From contig JAEUVX010000002.1 of NCBI GenBank assembly GCA_016786615.1, positions 434,001-498,000 of the forward strand: DNA of 64,000 nt. The letters are read 5' to 3'. The notes below the pieces were generated by a model that was not told where the DNA came from, made no database searches, and saw nothing but the letters and a program-made list of their open reading frames with translations. Below, piece after piece: positions 62,445-64,000 of the stretch. The translations under genes were made by a program, and so were the position numbers. Source of the DNA: Flavipsychrobacter sp. (lineage in GTDB: Bacteria; Bacteroidota; Bacteroidia; Chitinophagales; Chitinophagaceae). The first letter of the stretch is position 1. Each line of letters starts with the position of its first letter.

Positions 62445-63002
62445 ATGGATAAACAAAAAGACATACTGAACGCCGCACTGAAACTGTTTACCGAATTCGG
62501 TTTTCATGGCACACCTACCAGCAAGATAGCGCAGGAGGCAGGTGTGGCTAATGGCACATTATTCCATTATTTCAAGACAAAAGACGAATTGATTGTTGCG
62601 CTGTATGTTGATATCAAGAAGCGCCTTGGCTTCTGCGTATCTAAAGACATTCAGGCCGAAGACAGCATAAAAGAAACAGCACGCAAATACTATATAGCCG
62701 CATTGCATTGGGGCATAGACAATGAAACAGAGTTCCGCTACATTCAGCAATTCCTTAGCTCTCCGTACGTATCTATGATACCTGCAGAGCTTGTTGAGCA
62801 AAGCCTGGCTATGATTAACATGATAAAAGAGGGCATCAAGCAGAAACTGATAAAAGTAACACCTGCAGAATATGTGATGTCTATAATCAGCAGCCATCTT
62901 TATGGGGTAAATCAATACATCAATTCACAGAAGTTAAGCACGACAAAACAAAAGCAACTTATCAATGAATCTTTCGAACTGGTTTGGAAGATGATTACTT
63001 AA
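62445..63002 (+). CDS. TetR/AcrR-family transcriptional regulator
   Basis: A 185-residue repressor: HTH at residues 5-50 (ILNAALKLFTEFGFHGTPTSKIAQEAGVANGTLFHYFKTK), then a helical ligand-binding domain. It is followed 60 bp later by an SDR gene and a probable MBL-fold gene, with a matching operator-like element before the SDR gene, so it likely represses itself and that pair. Ligand unknown. Confidence 0.92.
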   Translation: MDKQKDILNAALKLFTEFGFHGTPTSKIAQEAGVANGTLFHYFKTKDELIVALYVDIKKRLGFCVSKDIQAEDSIKETARKYYIAALHWGIDNETEFRYIQQFLSSPYVSMIPAELVEQSLAMINMIKEGIKQKLIKVTPAEYVMSIISSHLYGVNQYINSQKLSTTKQKQLINESFELVWKMIT

Positions 63003-63023
63003 TATTTTTTTGACAAAATAATA

Positions 63024-63039
63024 GAGTGACTACTCAATC
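63024..63039. promoter_or_regulatory. Second copy of the TetR-operator-like element
   Basis: GAGTGACTACTCAATC, 24 bp before the SDR ATG, with inverted repeat GAGT-n4-ACTC. Matches the 62421 element at 14 of 16 positions. Confidence 0.5.
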
Positions 63040-63062
63040 TAATAATCTTAAAAATTAATAAA

Positions 63063-63890
63063 ATGAAAAATCAGGTAGTATTAATAACAGGTGCATCATC
63101 AGGTATAGGCAAAGAAACTGCGCGCCTGCTTTCACAAAGAGGTTACAAGGTATACGGTGCTGCTCGCCGCACAAATAAGATGAAAGAACTGGAGCAATTC
63201 GGTGTTAAGCTATTGGAAATGGACGTTACAGATGATGAGTCTATGACGGCGGGCATCACCTCTATTATCAAAAACGAAGGCAGGATAGATGTACTGGTAA
63301 ACAATGCCGGCTATGGTTCTTACGGTGCGCTGGAAGATGTACCTATCAGTGAAGCCAAGTATCAGTTTGAAGTAAACATCTTCGGCCTTGCAAGGCTTAC
63401 CCAATTGGTACTGCCTTATATGCGCCAACAGCACAGCGGTCGCATCATCAATATATCATCTATCGGTGGCCGCATAGGCGAACCACATGGTGCATGGTAT
63501 CATGCAACCAAGTTTGCTGTAGAAGGCCTTAGCGATAGCCTGCGCATGGAACTGAAAGAGTTTGGGATAGACGTAGTAGTCATACAACCGGGTGCTATCA
63601 AAACAGAATGGGCAGGCATAGCACGCGAAAAAATGTTGCAGACATCGGGCAATACCGCATATAGCGACCTCACACAGAAACACGCCTCGATGTTCGAAAA
63701 AGCGGATGGCAAAATGGGTAGCGATCCTGTAGTAATTGCACGTACCATAGAAAAAGCCGTTACTGCATCTAAGCCTAAAACAAGGTATGCTGCCGGCTCG
63801 GGCGCTAAACCAATACTGATTGCACGCAGCATCTTGTCAGACCGTATGTTCGATAACCTGATGCTCGGTATGATTAACCGTTTATCATAA
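63063..63890 (+). CDS. Short-chain dehydrogenase/reductase
   Basis: A 275-residue classical SDR: nucleotide site VLITGASSGIGKETARLL, LEMDVTDDES, VNNAGYGSYGALED, catalytic Ser in NISSIGGRIGEP and YHATKFAVEGLSD (Tyr-x3-Lys). NADP(H) preference is suggested by the basic residues after strand 2 (AARRTNK). Substrate unknown. The next gene starts 4 bp after its stop; the TetR gene upstream is the likely regulator. Confidence 0.92.
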   Translation: MKNQVVLITGASSGIGKETARLLSQRGYKVYGAARRTNKMKELEQFGVKLLEMDVTDDESMTAGITSIIKNEGRIDVLVNNAGYGSYGALEDVPISEAKYQFEVNIFGLARLTQLVLPYMRQQHSGRIINISSIGGRIGEPHGAWYHATKFAVEGLSDSLRMELKEFGIDVVVIQPGAIKTEWAGIAREKMLQTSGNTAYSDLTQKHASMFEKADGKMGSDPVVIARTIEKAVTASKPKTRYAAGSGAKPILIARSILSDRMFDNLMLGMINRLS

Positions 63891-63894
63891 ACCT

Positions 63895-64000
63895 ATGCGC
63901 ATCCTTAAACGTATCGCGTTAACACTATTATTCACCCTCTCGGGTTTAACTTTAGTTACTATTATTTATATGCAGAAAGCAATATTTGGCAAAACACCAT
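63895..64000 (+). CDS. N-terminal fragment, probable MBL-fold hydrolase
   Basis: Cut by the window edge after 35 codons. The visible part is a membrane anchor or signal (MRILKRIALTLLFTLSGLTL then VTIIYMQKAIFGKTP). The MQ-x-x-x-FGK-x-P segment is how MBL-fold hydrolases related to NAPE-phospholipase D begin in Bacteroidota, often after TetR-SDR. That reading rests on resemblance; no catalytic motif is in view. Confidence 0.45.
   Translation, partial: MRILKRIALTLLFTLSGLTLVTIIYMQKAIFGKTP

Overview
The window reads as chromosomal DNA of a free-living Bacteroidota bacterium, most likely from the Chitinophagaceae or a related family. Evidence: four secreted proteins carry a type IX secretion (T9SS type A) C-terminal sorting domain; TonB-dependent receptors, POT transporters and a GEVEDY-domain protein are present; upstream regions repeatedly show the Bacteroidota promoter (TTG or TTTG, 17-23 bp, TAnnTTTG) and few strong Shine-Dalgarno sites. 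The assignment is by protein resemblance and promoter style; no 16S rRNA gene is present. I saw no tRNA, rRNA, CRISPR array, transposase, integrase or phage gene.

Layout. 1-9.1 kb: end of glmS, metK, a T9SS surface protein, two POT peptide transporters and purD. 9.1-17.4 kb: a four-gene minus-strand envelope operon (TonB-dependent receptor, 1023-residue TPR protein, plug-less beta-barrel, HU/SPOR protein). 17.5-22.5 kb: nnr and a small lipoprotein, facing a YkgJ protein and a UPF0173-parA-parB cluster. 22.5-28.5 kb: ELWxxDGT-repeat T9SS protein, a repeat-bearing intergenic region, cupin, lipoprotein, a second UPF0173 paralogue, a gene-poor stretch with a probable 28-codon gene, and holB. 28.6-31.3 kb: SPFH and Arc-like pair, HxlR regulator and Old Yellow Enzyme. 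31.3-35.1 kb: infA-rpmJ-rpsM-rpsK-rpsD-rpoA-rplQ. 35.2-43.9 kb: gmhB, gmhA, queA, M20 dipeptidase, cmk, NTR-like protein, PolX-like protein, GAF histidine kinase, clpP. 43.9-49 kb: MerR, a HEPN-motif protein, thiolase, two L,D-transpeptidases. 49-54.7 kb: trmB-DUF5522-ATL, two tandem choice-of-anchor V proteins, a UbiA-like membrane protein, acyl-CoA carboxylase beta. 54.8-64 kb: TlpA-FUSC-AcpH, serine hydrolase, guaB, a PaaK-like ligase, then a TetR-SDR-MBL cluster cut by the window edge.

Most genes are housekeeping or ordinary envelope functions. The most interesting signals are between genes. (1) Two perfect parS half-sites separated by 11 bp, beside a perfect DnaA box, lie upstream of the UPF0173-parA-parB cluster. 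(2) A 28-codon ORF has a promoter-like sequence preceded by three direct repeats at exact 11-bp spacing and an inverted repeat. (3) Long perfect palindromes act as bidirectional terminators, one built from the final codons of two convergent genes. (4) In two places the U-tract of a terminator hairpin is also a consensus -7 box six bases before the next start codon; holB, guaB and cmk likewise have -7 boxes 3-5 bases before ATG, suggesting leaderless mRNAs. Protein-level oddities include a UPF0173 hydrolase without the aspartate of its metal motif, a PolX with a degenerate polymerase site, an alkyltransferase-like protein with PAHR in place of PCHR, and a HEPN-motif gene next to a MerR regulator.
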